Assembly: GCA_963691655.1 (NCBI GenBank)
Contig: OY829328.1
Location: 69,754,400 to 69,818,399 of the forward strand
DNA: 64,000 nucleotides
Source: Toxonevra muliebris
Taxonomy: Eukaryota > Arthropoda > Insecta > Diptera > Pallopteridae
Direction: 5' to 3'
This document shows, in pieces, positions 23,196 to 37,800 of the stretch (its first letter is position 1; the number at the start of each line of letters is the position of its first letter). Below the pieces are notes generated by a model that worked only from the letters and a program-made list of their open reading frames with translations, was not told the DNA's origin and ran no database searches. The position numbers and the translations under genes are program-made.

Positions 23196-23431
23196 ACCTA
23201 TGGTTAACATATTACGTAACGCGCGAGAGGGGGAAGGGGTCCAACGATTTTTACGAAGTGTTACATGGGGGAGGAGGTCATTAACCGCGTTACGTAACGT
23301 CGATTTTATACTATCGATTACAGATGACTTCAAAATTACCTTTTTGATACGTTGTGTTACGACCAGGGGGGGAGGGGGGAGAGGTTAAAATTGGACAAAA
23401 ATTGCGTTACGTAATATGTGAACGTTCCCTT
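23196..23431. repeat. Inverted-repeat element with TTACGTAACGC ends and G-rich core
   Basis: CATATTACGTAACGC at about 23209-23223 faces GCGTTACGTAATATG at about 23404-23418, with weaker pairing outward to AGGGAACGTTC on the right. The interior has runs of G (GGGGGAGGAGG, GGGGGGGAGGGGGGAG-like). It is non-coding and MITE-like. Dispersed repeats of this type are common in arthropod genomes, but I cannot name the superfamily. Confidence 0.65.
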
Positions 23432-25890
23432 AGAAGTTTTTAGAAAATTTGTATATATAAAGATCAGCTGTTGAATTTGAAACAATTTTTGACTGAAAAA
23501 ATTATATTTATGATCAAAATTGCATAACATTCAAGATCCGTGCGGAGCTTTTAAAATCAGATTTAAAAAATGGTTTCCGCTTGTTTTAATCTCTCATTAA
23601 AAATTAACATTATTGTATAAAGATTCTCTCCCGTTCCCAAAGATCTAAAAGTTGGCAGCCCTGGCCTTAAATCCTAACAGCTGTCCTGGGGATTCATTCG
23701 CTTATTTTTAAACGGTTAAAAAAATGGATTAACGCTTAAATTTTCAGTTGTGATTTAACCATGTTAATTGTTGACTTTTAATAGGATTATTGAACAATAC
23801 ATATATAGAGGCAGGCAGTTCCGTTAGCCGCTTCGGAATCCGCCACGATTCCTGATCAGTGACGGTTCCTTTTTTAACTAAACAATTAAAAACTTTTGTT
23901 TTTACCGGCAGACTATCCAGTGTCTCAATATAGTGATACTGAAGGAACTCATATCCCTTTCAATAGGTTTTCTTACTTTTTTTTTTTACTAAATAAAACA
24001 CAAATTGAGTAATTACATTAAAATTGTTTTTAATATATTTTAAATATATACTTATAGTTTATAGAAAAAATGTTTTAACATTTCATTCTAATTTTTGTTT
24101 GTTTTCTTCATCATTCCAATTATTTCCTTAATAATTCAGTTTTTTTTATATTTTTTAAATATTCATTCGTAATATACAAAAAAGGGACCAGATTTTAGTT
24201 TAATTTTTGTTTTCATCATTATCATCATCATAAATATATTTCTATACGCGCAACTCTATACATTTAAAAGTTTTTCTCTATTTAATTACTTTTTCCTTCT
24301 ATCGTATATTTTTGTTTTAATTAATTCGTGTTTATTTTATTTTTTACTTTTATTAAACTTAAATACTATTAAATTTACATACAGCTATACTCTATAATTT
24401 CTGGGGAAAATAACGATTTGCCCTGTGAAAAAAACAAAATGGGGGGAAAAGAATAAAATTCAAATTAAAAATAAATAATAATAAAAAAAGAACTAATTAA
24501 TTAATTGCATTTTCGTTTTTCGCTTATAAAATATAAATGCCTACAATGATAAATGTTCTTCTTTTCAGTTTTAGATAATTACACAATTTTAATAAACCTA
24601 ATTGATTTTCCTTTTATTTTATTTTGTTTTTCTTTGTTGTTGTTATATATATGGATGTATTTATTTACTTTCGTGTTATAATTTTATTTATATATATATT
24701 TTTTATGGCGCATTGTATACATTCAGATTTGTGTTTTTAAAGAGATTTTTTCTTTTTGTTTTTTATACACATTCAAATATATTTGATTTGTTTTTTTTTT
24801 TATTTATGCAGAAGGTAAAATTTGTGATTGCGTGAATGTCTCTTTGTTTTTTGTGGGGAGAAGGGAGAAGTGGGGGAAGTGATCGGAATAATTTTACACA
24901 CAGACCGAACAAAAAGTAGGTATAAAAACAAAAGCATAAATTGTGGTATGAAAGAAAAATTTTTCTCAATAAATATAAATTCTTACATATTTTATAGTTT
25001 CTTTATAAAATAATAAAGCATTATTGGCAAAATATAATGTACATATATATTTAAAATAAACAAAAAAAAAATTGCTTTTAACCCATAGGTAATATTCTAT
25101 TCTTACTATGGACGCTTTAAGCACTATCAAAATATACATACATACACTGTAATGAAATTCAAAAACAATGGATTTAATAACTTCATAGAAACACAAAAAT
25201 AATTAAATAATAAAGCAAGACATTAAAAACAAAAAGAAAATAAGAAAAACATTGAGCACCTAACATTTAATGATAGCTAAAAATTAATTCGCAAAATATG
25301 CAAAATAAATCAGTGTGCAAATAAAATATTCGAATTCATTTGCATGTTTCAGGCGGCTTACGACAGATCTATCAGGTGTCATATGAACATTTACACCACA
25401 TTCATACTTAATATTTAAATAAAATGGCAATAACTTGAGAATACTCGTAATATGATGCTGCTTCAGTACACAATCTAAAATATACATCTAGTAATATTTA
25501 TTTAGGTATTTATTTTTATTTTCTGTTTCAATTAGGATACGTTTTGTTTTTAATTCTGTTTTTTATTTCTTCTTTACTAAATCACTGTGTGTATCTAAAT
25601 CTAATCAAATTTTTATATTTTATTTTCATTCTTGCAGTCTGCCTGTCTGTTGGTTTGTCTTTCTCTTTAATATCTAAACTTTAAAATTAGTGTCTTGCAT
25701 TGATTACCTACAGAAACTGTAACTGTATGTATTGAAGGAGGGTGTGGAGGATAGGAAAAAGAGCGCTTAAACTTTTCTTTTATTTTCTTAAACTTCTTGT
25801 TTATAAGTGTATGTGTAAATTACGTTACGTGGTGCCAGGGCAGGAATTTTAAATATTTCTAAACATTTTTTAACGCGAGTTTTATTTTTA
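23432..25890. other. Golgin-97/Cirl intergenic DNA and Cirl 3' UTR
   Basis: No coding sequence was found. The right part, below the Cirl stop at 25891, is likely Cirl 3' UTR. It is extremely T/A-rich, with several TTTATT (AATAAA on the minus strand) candidates, so the end of the transcript cannot be chosen by eye. Confidence 0.5.
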
Positions 25891-28800
25891 CTACTTTGTC
25901 AATGGTTCCAAATAGCAACGCACTGTATTATTCTCATCTAACATTGCAGATATATTACGACCAATCGGTTGTGGTAGTTGTTGTTGTTGCTGTTGTAGTG
26001 GATGCGACGACGACGTTGTTGCTGCTGCTACTGTTGTTACTGTTGCTGCTGTTGTTATTGATTGCGGTGATAACTGCTGGTGTTGTTGTTGCTGTTGTCT
26101 TTTTTGCATTGGATATTGATTTGCTGGTGGCAATGGTGGACCATGATTGAAAAGTTCATTTACCGCCAGACGACTATTGGGTGAGATCTTTTTAAAACTT
26201 CGCACTGATCCACCGCCACCACTACCGCCGCCGCTAACCCCAAAAACCGCATTTTGTGGATGTGGATGATGCTGTTGTTGTAGTTGAGTATCATAATCAT
26301 GATAGCCAGCTGGTGCTGTTTCATTTATGCCATTTTTCCTTTGTTGACGTCTACAAAACAAAACAAATAAATAAGAAATTGTTAAACTGTATATCAAATA
26401 AATTAAAACTTTCTGCTGGCATTTTGTCCTCGTATTAAGGCAATAGTTTAGAAATTCGCTAAAAAGCAATTTTACATCGAGTTGGAGTGTAAAATTTCTA
26501 TCACGTCAGGATTTCGAGAAATTTTAACCCAAAAGAGTGAAAGGTTCGGACAATTTCTTACAATTATTTAACGAGTTTTGCTAGAAAATAAATCATCAGA
26601 ATTTTTAATAATTCCAACCTAAAAATGTAAAGATGCCAACTTTGGTAATTTTCAACTTTAGTAGTTTCATTATAAACTACTATTATGTACCTTTTAAACC
26701 GTTCTAGTTAAGTTTTTAATCCGATCTTAATATCTCAAAATGTAAAAATTATTTTTAAGCTTATCCCGCGATCCAGCTATCTTTCGCCGAGATATGGAAA
26801 ATTGAATTTTAAGATTTAATTTTTAGATAAGATTTTTTCAGGATTTTAAGTAACGGATCAAAGAGTGAACTACACCCAAATAGAAATATTAACTAGTTTT
26901 TGGAGAACTTGTCCTAAATAAATCCTGAAAAACTGTTCCTAGGCAGAATATTACCAAAACTTGCCTTTTCGAACTTTTGGTCCTGACCGGACTGAAATAG
27001 AAAAAATTTGCATCCCAATTCGGATTCCGAGCACAATAATCTAAAAAAAAGGTTTAATTTTGCAGGCCTTTGTAATTATTTCCACAAATTAAAAGAGATC
27101 AATCCTAAGTATTGTATTTCTCAAATTTACTTTAGCAGCATTCGTTATATGGGAAAAGCAATTTATTATCTTCTAGCGATCCTCTTCAATTTATTGAGGT
27201 TTATAAATCAATGGGAAATGAAATTCTACATTTTGCTGTTCATATTTTAACAAAATGTACTCACTGAAACCGTCGCTGAAAGTCTTCATCCTGCATGGCC
27301 ATTAAACGACGCATACGTTCATCGCTCTGTGGCGGTAATCCGTGTTGCGCTTCATCATCGTCATCATCACCATCATTATCGTCGTCGTCATCATCATCAT
27401 CACTGGAACAATCAGCTGCATCTCCTCTTGTAGCACGTTGCCTTCTTGCCCCTACTATTCCACCCAGACCAACAAATCCTCCTCTACTGCCACCGCCAGC
27501 ACGACCGCGACCACGTCCGTTTTTTTCGCATTCGTATGCCTCATCGTCATCTTCGTCGTCGCCCACATCATAGTGCTGTACATCTGAATTACGATTACTA
27601 AGAATTTCTTCGTACACTGGACCATCACCGCCCAGTGAATTTTGATTGTAGTAGCATTCACTACCGCCACCACCACCGCCACCACCACCGCCACGATCAA
27701 TTTCGTAATCCTGATTTAAATCACAGTTGGAATGCTTATGTCTATAGTAGCGCTGTGTGGGCGCATGTGATGGACCTCCAAAACCTCCGTCTGCTGTTGT
27801 CGGAGTGTATTGATGCAGTGTTGTGAGTGGCGGCGGTGGCGGTAATTGAGGGCCACCACGACGATTAAGATGCAACAAATGCGCATGCGCTGCTGATTCC
27901 ATTTGTTCATCGTCTGAGGAAAGTTGCTGCTGCTGCTGTTGTTGTTGTTGCAGGTATTGCTGCTGTTGCATGTGTGGATGATGATGATGCTGCGATGCAA
28001 TTACAGCAGCTGATGGATGGCGGCGATTTTGTAGTTGTTGCTGCTGCTGCTGCTGTTGTTGATAATATGCAGCAGCAGATGGTGGTTCAATTGCTTCTGC
28101 ATAGTGGGGATATTGTTGTTGATATTGCTGCTGTTGTTGTTGATTTTTAAGTGTAGTTTTCTTATAAGACGGATAAAAAAGAATCTGTTGAATGCATAAA
28201 AAGAAGAGATAAGAAAATAATTGGCTCCATCTGCACTTAATTAGCTTTCCCACACTCACCTGCGATGCAGCGGTTGCTCGACTATGTAATGAGCCACTAG
28301 GTGAATCGGGCCCAATAGCGCTACCACGTTTCTTCTTGCCATGCTGATTATGTTTCTGAGTCCAATAGAAAAACTCATGCGCTTGCTGAGGCGATGAACC
28401 GTTACCGTGATAATCACGAGGATAACCAGCGGTAGCAACAGCATTCACAGGAATACCACCAACAACAACACCTCCAGCACCACATTTTGCACCAGCGACA
28501 CCGCTACCACCACCCTGTTGCTTCCAACTATAATAGTCAGGATGATGATAAAATGCTTCGGCACCATTGCTGCCTGCAGCTACTTGCTGTTGTTGCTGCT
28601 TATGATGTCCGAATATCAAATGCGTTGAGCCGGCCGATGATGTCGGTGATGTATGGCCAGCACTTGGTGTATGAGCTCCACCACCGCCAGTTGAACGTAA
28701 TGTGCCACTTGTACCAGGCAATATAGTGCCGCCGACCCCGCCACCACCACCCCGTTCAAGTACAATATGTCCTTGCATTGAATCAATAATAGAATTAACT

Positions 28801-31800
28801 TTGCCATGTTGCAGCACTAGATTACCTGGCATTATACCGCTTTTTATAGTGCCACCAACTTCGGTAATACCTGCGGCGGTGCGTCGTATTTGCGCTTCAT
28901 TTAGTTCGCAATCAGATGAAGCCATTATAGCATCCTCAGAGGCAGAAATAATGCCACCAGTTTCATCAATATCGTTACCATCTCCAACAGGTAATTTATT
29001 TTTCTTCATTTGTGTGGATGAGCTGCCCGCAATATTGCTCGTTATTGTACCAGCACCGCCACCACTCGCACTACCACCAACACCACTGCCGCCCACTATG
29101 CCCGAGGATATTGAGGTCTTGGAACAGCGTAGACATTTGGGTAGCCAAGAATTTTGACGTACATATTTGCGATATTCACGACGAATCTAAAATAATTGCA
29201 CAATTTATTACAATCAATTAAAGCATATTATGTTTTGTTTTTTAAATCATTTTTATTCAACCCAAAAGAGTTGAGTTACTTCGGGTTGAATAAAATGTAT
29301 GAGATGTGATAACATAGGTTACGCACTGTTTTTTTTTTTTTTTTTGGTAATTCGTTATATCTTTTGCCATTAGTTACTTACACATATATCGACATTGGAT
29401 GAAATTTAATGAAAGCGAGATATAGATTTGTGGGTTTGTATTCACCTCAAACAAAGAAACTTTATATGGATCTCTCTCCACCTCTCTTTATCTTTACTGT
29501 AGTTATAAACATGGGTATAGATTATTAGTTAGGATTGAACTTCAGCTTAGTTGATTTAGCCATGTCCGACTGTCTGGCATCTGTTTGTCATCACTTCTTG
29601 TGAAGAATGTTAATACATATATAAGGAAATGGCCTTTCTTATTACTTTCTGTGACGTAATTGCTATTAGCGAACTGCAACCCCTCACTAAATTTAGTGGT
29701 TGTTCCGAAAAATTATCCAAATAAGAATTTCAAAATACTCGCGCACTTTTAACGCTTAAACTCAATCATAAACACATATGAAGTTTTTGCAAGGAATTTT
29801 AAGGAATTTTTGTATATGGAGTGTTATTCACATGACTTGCTACATTTTCGGCAATTAATTTTACTATTAAATTTTTCTCCTACCTCTAGTAAAGATGCTA
29901 TCACATCAATATAATATATCAATCCATTGCAATTCTTACCTTTTCATTTTGTATACAATGAAATGCGAAAATATAAAAACCCATCAATGTATTAAAACTA
30001 ACAAATAAATAGCCAAAAATTAAGGCAACATCGTCATCGATTTTCGCTCGTCGCAAATAGTAATAGGCGGATATCCAGACAGCGCTCAATATAAGTAAAA
30101 ATATAAAAGAGCAACGTATATCGAAACTATAATAAAAAAGAGAGAGAGAGAGAAATAAGAATTAATTAAAATTATAAAGTAAAATACTTACCGCACATTG
30201 GCCAAACGTGTATGTTCTTTGTTTTTTAGTGTTGTACGACTTTTACGACACATTACTATCCACGACAAGAATGTATAGCCCAAAGCACCCTGGTAGTAGT
30301 ATATAAAAAAAATAAATTTAATGTTAAATTGCTACGCTAAAACTGAGAAAAAAACTTACCACAAAAAATATCATGACTGGTGTTACAAATGTTAAATAAA
30401 ATAACAGATTCGCTTCCATTAGTACGCAAAAATCATTTTGCGTATAAGTGCTTGGATTGATGGCCAATGATATGGCCACAATGGTAAAGGAGAGTGCATA
30501 CGATAATAAATAGAAACAATTAACCTTTGAGGTTTGATCGACCTCGAGCAGCATATCATCGGTGGTGAGTGTAGAGTATGATTGAAATGCTATTGAATAA
30601 TAATGATGGAAATGTTAAATTAAGTAAATAACTATTGGTTAAGACTAAAGCCGTGGAATATCTCTCAAACATTTTTGAAGGAAAACTCAACTAAAAAACA
30701 GCGAAATCTAAATTAGGAAGAGCACAAAGGTTAGCGGCTCCACTGCTCCACCAGGAACAAGAGACAAAGAAAGAACGTGAAGATGTATAGGGCATGAGAA
30801 CCGATTTAACTCGACAGAAAGCAATTATCTCTTGGTCTGCCCACAAGACAGAATGAATAAATTTGGTTTAGCAAACAACCAAACATGCAAAGAACACAAG
30901 AGGCGAGTGATGGATGGATCAGGGGCAGAAATGTTTAATCCAAGAACCAAATACTTTGAGCCCATAGAAAAATATTTTAGTATTTTTCTAGATATTTAAC
31001 AGATTTATGTAATCGATAAATATGTATGTGCATTTTAACGTAGACAGGAAGTAAAAAGTAGGAGATATTGCCATTATGTCAGATAACTAAGTAGTTATTC
31101 TAGCTTGAAAATATTGTGTAAAATTCTTTGAGCAAACTCAATCAAATGGGCAAAGATAATAAAGTCGCCTTATGTTGGGTCTCAGAATACATCAAAGTAG
31201 AGGGAAATGAACAAGCAGACGAACTTGGTAAAAAAAAAGCATGTGGCCTGAAGTTTTTTGCGGAATAGGAGACAGCGTAATTAGGGGTCTACTCAGACAG
31301 TAAAAGATTGACAAGAGGAAAGAACTCTTTGCTAATCTTCCAGTACTGAAGCGAGTCTAAACGCTTCTAGGTAACTTTGATAAGGGAAGATATATAATCT
31401 ATTTATGTTGGTGCATTGATATCAGAAAAATAATAGACTCAAATATATTTTTCAGTGTACTAATCACACATGTGAATGACTGTTAATTTTTATCTTAAGG
31501 TTATTCTCAATTTCCTGTTGTTACAATTCCCCCAATCAAGTCTGAGTTTTTGATTTAATAACATCAATTTGCAATGAGTGCCAAATTTAAGAAGAGATTT
31601 GCAGTTGTCTTTTTGGTCAAACACATGTACGATTAGGTCATGACTTTAGGGATCAGACATCTCTAACAAAAGCACCAACCTAAAACTATTATTGGCTGAA
31701 AATCACATTGTAAAACGTTTGACATGGGCGCATGGGAATTTGAATCGAGATTGAAACAACGCCATCTTTACTGAATACTCTTTATTTGTATTGTTAAACA

Positions 31801-34800
31801 TCTTTAAGGGAGATTGGATTGAAAATAATAAACGATTGGTTCAGCGAACAGTAAAACTCAGAGGAAAACCGATTTAAAAAAAAAACAGCTTATTTCAATC
31901 GTATATGTAGAAGATTTACTGTGGAGTATGCTGAACAATTGAGCAAAAGTTGCACAGGAGACGCCAAACAATTATTGACAACAGTGGTGGAAAAATTTCA
32001 CGCATGTAAAATGATGCCGGTATCAAATAACTGGACCAGAAATGATAACTGAACCGCAATGATTCCGATGAAAAGGTACATGCACTGTCATGTTTTTGTT
32101 TTAGATCAATAGAAAAGGTTGCAAGCATACTAGCATTCATAAATTAAAGGATTTCACTCTGAAAACGTGAACCAACGTCTTGAATATAGAACACGATGGT
32201 AGATCATCCACAGACAGTTCATATGGACCGCTGTGGTCCAAGTGAGGTATTAGCCGTCACCATAATCCAACCTTTAACTACAAGGGACTATATACACTGG
32301 CGGTCACAAAAACCGCACCACTTCTAATACGGCTGCAATTTCTGTAATATTTCCTAACTTAGCTCAAATTTCCCTTGCTTTGTAAAGGAGATTACCTTGT
32401 TTGTTTAAGAATGTATTTAAGCGGAATGTACCATTTTTTATTGCGCTTGTTTGTCGAAAAGAAGAATTTTTGAGAAAGTGCCAAAAACCACTGCAAAGTA
32501 TAAACAATTGTCGCGCCACCAAAACGTCGAAATTTTCGTTCTTTGGTATCAAGGAGTGTCATAAATTAAAATACTTGAAGAAATCTGATGCCTACATTCG
32601 ATTGCTGTTGGACTTATCCAGAAAAAAGGCAATTTGTACAAAGGATCAAGAAGATTATGGAAGACAAATACGAGAGAAAATGGCATAACCTGAAAGAGAA
32701 CTATAAATTATCGATTCAAAAGTGCAGTCATAATAAGGACTGAGCTAAAGAGCTATTACAACGTGAATATAAATGTCGAAACCTTACGCAGAAAGAAACG
32801 AAAATTCGGTCTGTTTGGGAGACGATCGGGCAAAAAGTCGTTGCTGACGAAATGGATGGAAACAAATCGCTGGCATGGACTAAAAACTACAGCAATTGAA
32901 CTTTGGCAGACTCGAGAAAAGTTATATGATCGGGCAAATTAAACTCAATTTTTTATGCGGATTTAATCTTCGGTACGTGCGTCGCTTAGATATAGAGCAA
33001 TACAAGGATATCTGTGTAGCGAAAATAGTCTAATTCCCACAAAGTCATATGGCTTGAATGGATTTTTGTGAACGTCCAAAGATATGGCTAAAATTTTATG
33101 GAGCAATTGCTGTAAGCCAATTGTGGTGAGCTTTTGCTCATTAATGACGCTATTTTTCCGGACGACTTCTGCGGCATATCATCGCTCCTAATTGGCAAGG
33201 TTTAGTTAGTAATTAATGCCTAATGTTTCATAACTTTAGAAGTAATAAAAAAGTTAAATTATTGATTACTTATTTGTTTGCAGATTCAAAATGTTTTCGA
33301 TGATGCTAGAATTTACTGGCGGGAATGATCAGGTAGCTCGCGCGGTTTAAGTCTGATAGAGCACCTCTGTCATATAATAAAACGGAAAGTTGCTCAAAAC
33401 ATGCCAAAGAATAAATAACCCCTTGTTGGAGTTCTGAAAAAAGTTTGGTAATAAAAAAATAACGAATGATATTCTTAAAGACTTGTCGACTCTCAATTTT
33501 GCTTATGACTCTATTATGAAACAAATTAATCTTAGTTTACACCTTCAAAAAATAACAAATATTTTTATTCTTACATACTTTTAATTAATACACTCAAAAA
33601 TGTGAAGTTTCTTCAATATTTTTATTTTAATTAAAAAAGTAATAAAATTTGTGTGTACATATGTATGATGTTTCTTTGGCAATTTTGTTCATTTGGTTCC
33701 CGAAAAAAAATTACATTCACTAAAACAAAATCGGGTTTAGGTCCCATTTTAAACGATTTTCTTGAAATTGGTGGGTGGTGCGGTTTTTGTGACCACTAAG
33801 TGGGTGGAATTTTTTGATAGTGGTGGTTCCAAAGTTGATAGACGATTTGTAATAATATAATGGTGATATTGGGGTTGAGAAAAAGTAAAAAATTCATTAA
33901 TTCATATGCTATTTTGTAAAAATTTTACCTTTTTGCATTTAATATAGTAAAAAAAAGGTTAAAATATTCGTTTTCTCTCTTTTTAAGTTTTAAGGTTTTA
34001 TGTTCTATTTTACTCCAGAAACCCTGGTTTAGGTTAGAAATCGTCTTAAAATGCTTTCAATTCAGTTACTATGTCGAAAGTTTTATTTAGTTTATAAGGA
34101 GGCTCCCTCTAGCGGTAAATTATGAAAGTAAAATACAGCTTATGACAGTCCCTGTATCAAATTACATTGCAATATTTTTAATAGTTATAGAGCAATGACG
34201 AAAACTTTATTTAGTTTATATCGAAAATGGCTTCTAGCAGTTTTATGTACCCTATTTTCTGCACGGCTCTAGGAAGTATCCCTATACTAAATGTGAAGTA
34301 AATCGATTCAGCCATTTCGAAGCTTATTGGAAAAAAACATACATACATTCATATTTATATATCGTCGGTTCAATGGCAAAACTCACTAAGTAAAGATTTG
34401 GTGAAAAATGTACTACCTTTGTAGTTTCAGACTGTTTTTATTAGAGGAAACTAATTTTTAACTATAGATTCTCCAAATTCTGACACAGAAACAGCAAAAA
34501 GTTATCAATTATGCTGTTTTAATATGATTTTTCAAAACAAATAATTTTAAAATTTTATTTTCTGTTTTTCAAATGTGTTACTTAACATTAATATTGAATT
34601 TATTGATAAACTTACCTTCAAAACAAAACCATGCTATTGCCGATAGTATTGAACAATGTAAAAATATAGTAGTGAAACCGCATAGGGTGTTTGTTTCATT
34701 TTGTTCAATGCCAAAAAGGAATAAAACTTCAATAAAAAGAAGGCATACATAAATGCTACGATAAATTGAAGTACGCGCAGACTGGAAAAAGAAAAGGCGG

Positions 34801-37800
34801 GGAAAATAAAATAGTAAGGAAAAAAGTATGCAAAGTGAAATTTCTTTTAGAAATATAGTAGAGGGAAGCACACACGTTCATACACACACACACAAGGTGT
34901 ATGTATGTGGTTGGGAGGTAGTGGTAATTTGCCAACATTTTAATAATTTTGAAAAAAAAAAACTAACAAAATTTATTACAATACAAGGAAATTTGCGCAA
35001 TTAAATATAGTTTAGTTAAAATTAAATTTGAAATAACAAAAAAAACTAATTTTGAAAAATTTAATTAAAATTTTGAATAAAAATTAAATATACAAATTAT
35101 GTTTATAGCTTATTTAATTAAACTGTATGCATAATTCTTTTTATTTAATTATTATTGGTGGTTGGTGGTGAGTTTTAAGAGGTAAATAGTAATAGTTATA
35201 AACATTAGAGACAAAAAAAAAATTGATGATGATCGTGATGATGTTGATGATGATAGGTGAAATATTTTGAGTGAATTATTAACAAAACAAACAAACAAAA
35301 AAAAAAAACAAGAAAGAAAACATTTTTAAATTAATTACATAAAATGACATTTATTATTAATAATGATGTAATGCGTGTTTTGTTTGTCTGAAACTACAAT
35401 AACTTAAATAGAAAATAGAAGCAAAATGATTTGTATTAATTGAATTATGCGAAAATTGATTGTTAAAACACACACATATGTATACACAAAATAAAAATAA
35501 AACACAAAGAAAAAACAAGTTTTACATATATTAATTGAATAATTTTATGCTAGTTATAAAATAATATTAATGCCTATGTGATGCTGCTGGAAAACTAATC
35601 TATAAACTTACGTTAAAAATTAAAAAAAAAAAAGTTTAGAAAATAAAAAAAAAAAAAATGGAAAAAAATTCAAAAGGGAAAAGTTTTAATATAGCTACTC
35701 TTAAGAGTATATCACATTTACTACCTACTATTAAAAAATAATCAGTACGGAAAAAATTCGAATACAAACGAAAGTGTATGATAAAATATTGAACCAACCT
35801 AATACAGAATTTAATAAATGAAATTGAATTAATTTGAATACAAAATTTAATAAAAAAAAATCTAATAAATTGCTAACTAATTTAACTTAATATATTTATA
35901 TATACATATATAGCCATATGTTGATGCATATGTATGTATATATGTATGTATTTGTGTATTTAATTCACCACCACCACCACTTATATTGTAAATCATCCAT
36001 ATTTCCTTGCATTATAATATTATTTGTATCGGACGCGACATTATTATTACGATTGCTATTGCGATTAACATTTAAATTATTACTATTACTGCCGCCGCCA
36101 GCATGATGTTGCTGTAATGCAGCAGCAATTGTTGCCGCCGCTGCTACTGCTGCCACTGAAGTGTTGCTCATTGATGTTTCCATATGTTGAGCGGCGTGCT
36201 GTGCTGCAGCATGCTGAGCGTGCAAATGTGTAGAGGATGGCAACAAAGATTGATTTAAATTATGACCATGCGGATTATGATGATGTGGCGGTTGTAAGTT
36301 TAAATTCAAATTTAAATTGTTCATTTGTAAATTACGTTGATTATTGTTCGAAACAACCACAGCTGCGGCAGCAGCAGCAACTACGTGCTGTTGTTGTTGC
36401 AGCTGCTGTTGTTGTTGCTGTTGCAAATTAAAATTATTAGCATTCAAGTTATTACGATTTGAATTGCGTATTGAATTATGTTGTATAAAATTTGTAGCAG
36501 TTGCAACCGTTGCAGCATTTGTTATGTGATGTAAATTTAATTGTTGTTGTAAATTCTGTATATTATTAGTAGGCGCAACAGTTCCACCCCCACCACCACA
36601 AACATTGCCAGTAGCAGTGGCAACAGCAGCACTCGCAGCAGCAGCAGCTGCTGTTATTGCTAATGTTTCATGCGTTTGATCTAGCATCATATTATTGTTG
36701 GCAGCAGCGGCGGCAGCAACAGCGGCAGTAGTATTATTATTATTACGACGACTACTGCCACCACCGATACGCATATGCTGATGCTGTTGATTTTGGCTAT
36801 TATTTCTACCATGTGCACTGCGTCCTCTACTACTATTTCGCCTTCGTGTTCTTACCTTAATAAATACACCATTGAATATTTTCAATGTTAATAATGCAAT
36901 TATAATGAATAGTAAACATATTGAAATGCTTATGTAAATCAATATACGCATATTGCCATCAAACATAGTGAAGAGCGAATGATTATGCTCATCCATGACA
37001 TCCATTAATATAGCAAAATTCGTTAAATGATTACACATGCATATGCTGTGAGTACGATTTGTTGATTCTAAATTGCAGCCATTCGCTGACCAAGCGCTAA
37101 AGATTCCAAAGAGAAAATATTAAAATTATTTGATAGGAATAGGGCTACACACTAGCGAATACTCACTGATCAATATAATTCCAAAATACACAAGTTGGAT
37201 TTGTTACGTTTTCAGTTTTTAAATGCCTTAAGACTAATTTAATCGGTTGTGATAATTGTATATGGCGTCCTTTGCCTAAACTTGCAGATATTACTTTACT
37301 ATTTAGTATACGTATACGTTGTTGCTGTTGTACACCGGTAGCATCGCTACTGTCATTTGTTAAAATTGCTGTATTGCGTACTGTAAAGATATAATATAAA
37401 TAGAGATAATGAATAAATGTAGAGTTAGATACATAATTATGTGGGATTAATAAACTGTGGCCGAAATATCTAATGTTTAGGCCAAATTTCACAGTATAAA
37501 TTTAAATTGGATTTAAGTTAAATGTAAATTCAAAATTAAATGTGATTTAACTTTTTGCAGTTTTCACAGAGTCTGCATTGAAATATTTAATTATGAGTGG
37601 CAACACTGCTAATTTTCTTCCACTTCTCTATGAAGTTGGTTGTCGTTAAGTCAATGTAAATACAACAATATTAGAGTTCCACTTTTCAAAATCTACCATT
37701 ATCTGTCTTGCGGGTGCAGAAAAAAAACCTCAGCATAACCACAAAATTTGGCAGTTTTTAAAATATGGAATTTTAATTATTTTGACTGTTTGGAAGGTGG

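Noticed and set aside
27295..28726. Several long plus-strand frames rich in Ser, His, Thr or Val opposite the Cirl tail
   Set aside because: They are antisense shadows of the triplet-repeat-rich Cirl exons, with no independent domain or splice support.
36344..36529. Cys-rich plus-strand frame (CCCCC runs)
   Set aside because: Complement of GCA/CAG triplet repeats in the Cirl alternative exon, not a genuine Cys-rich protein.
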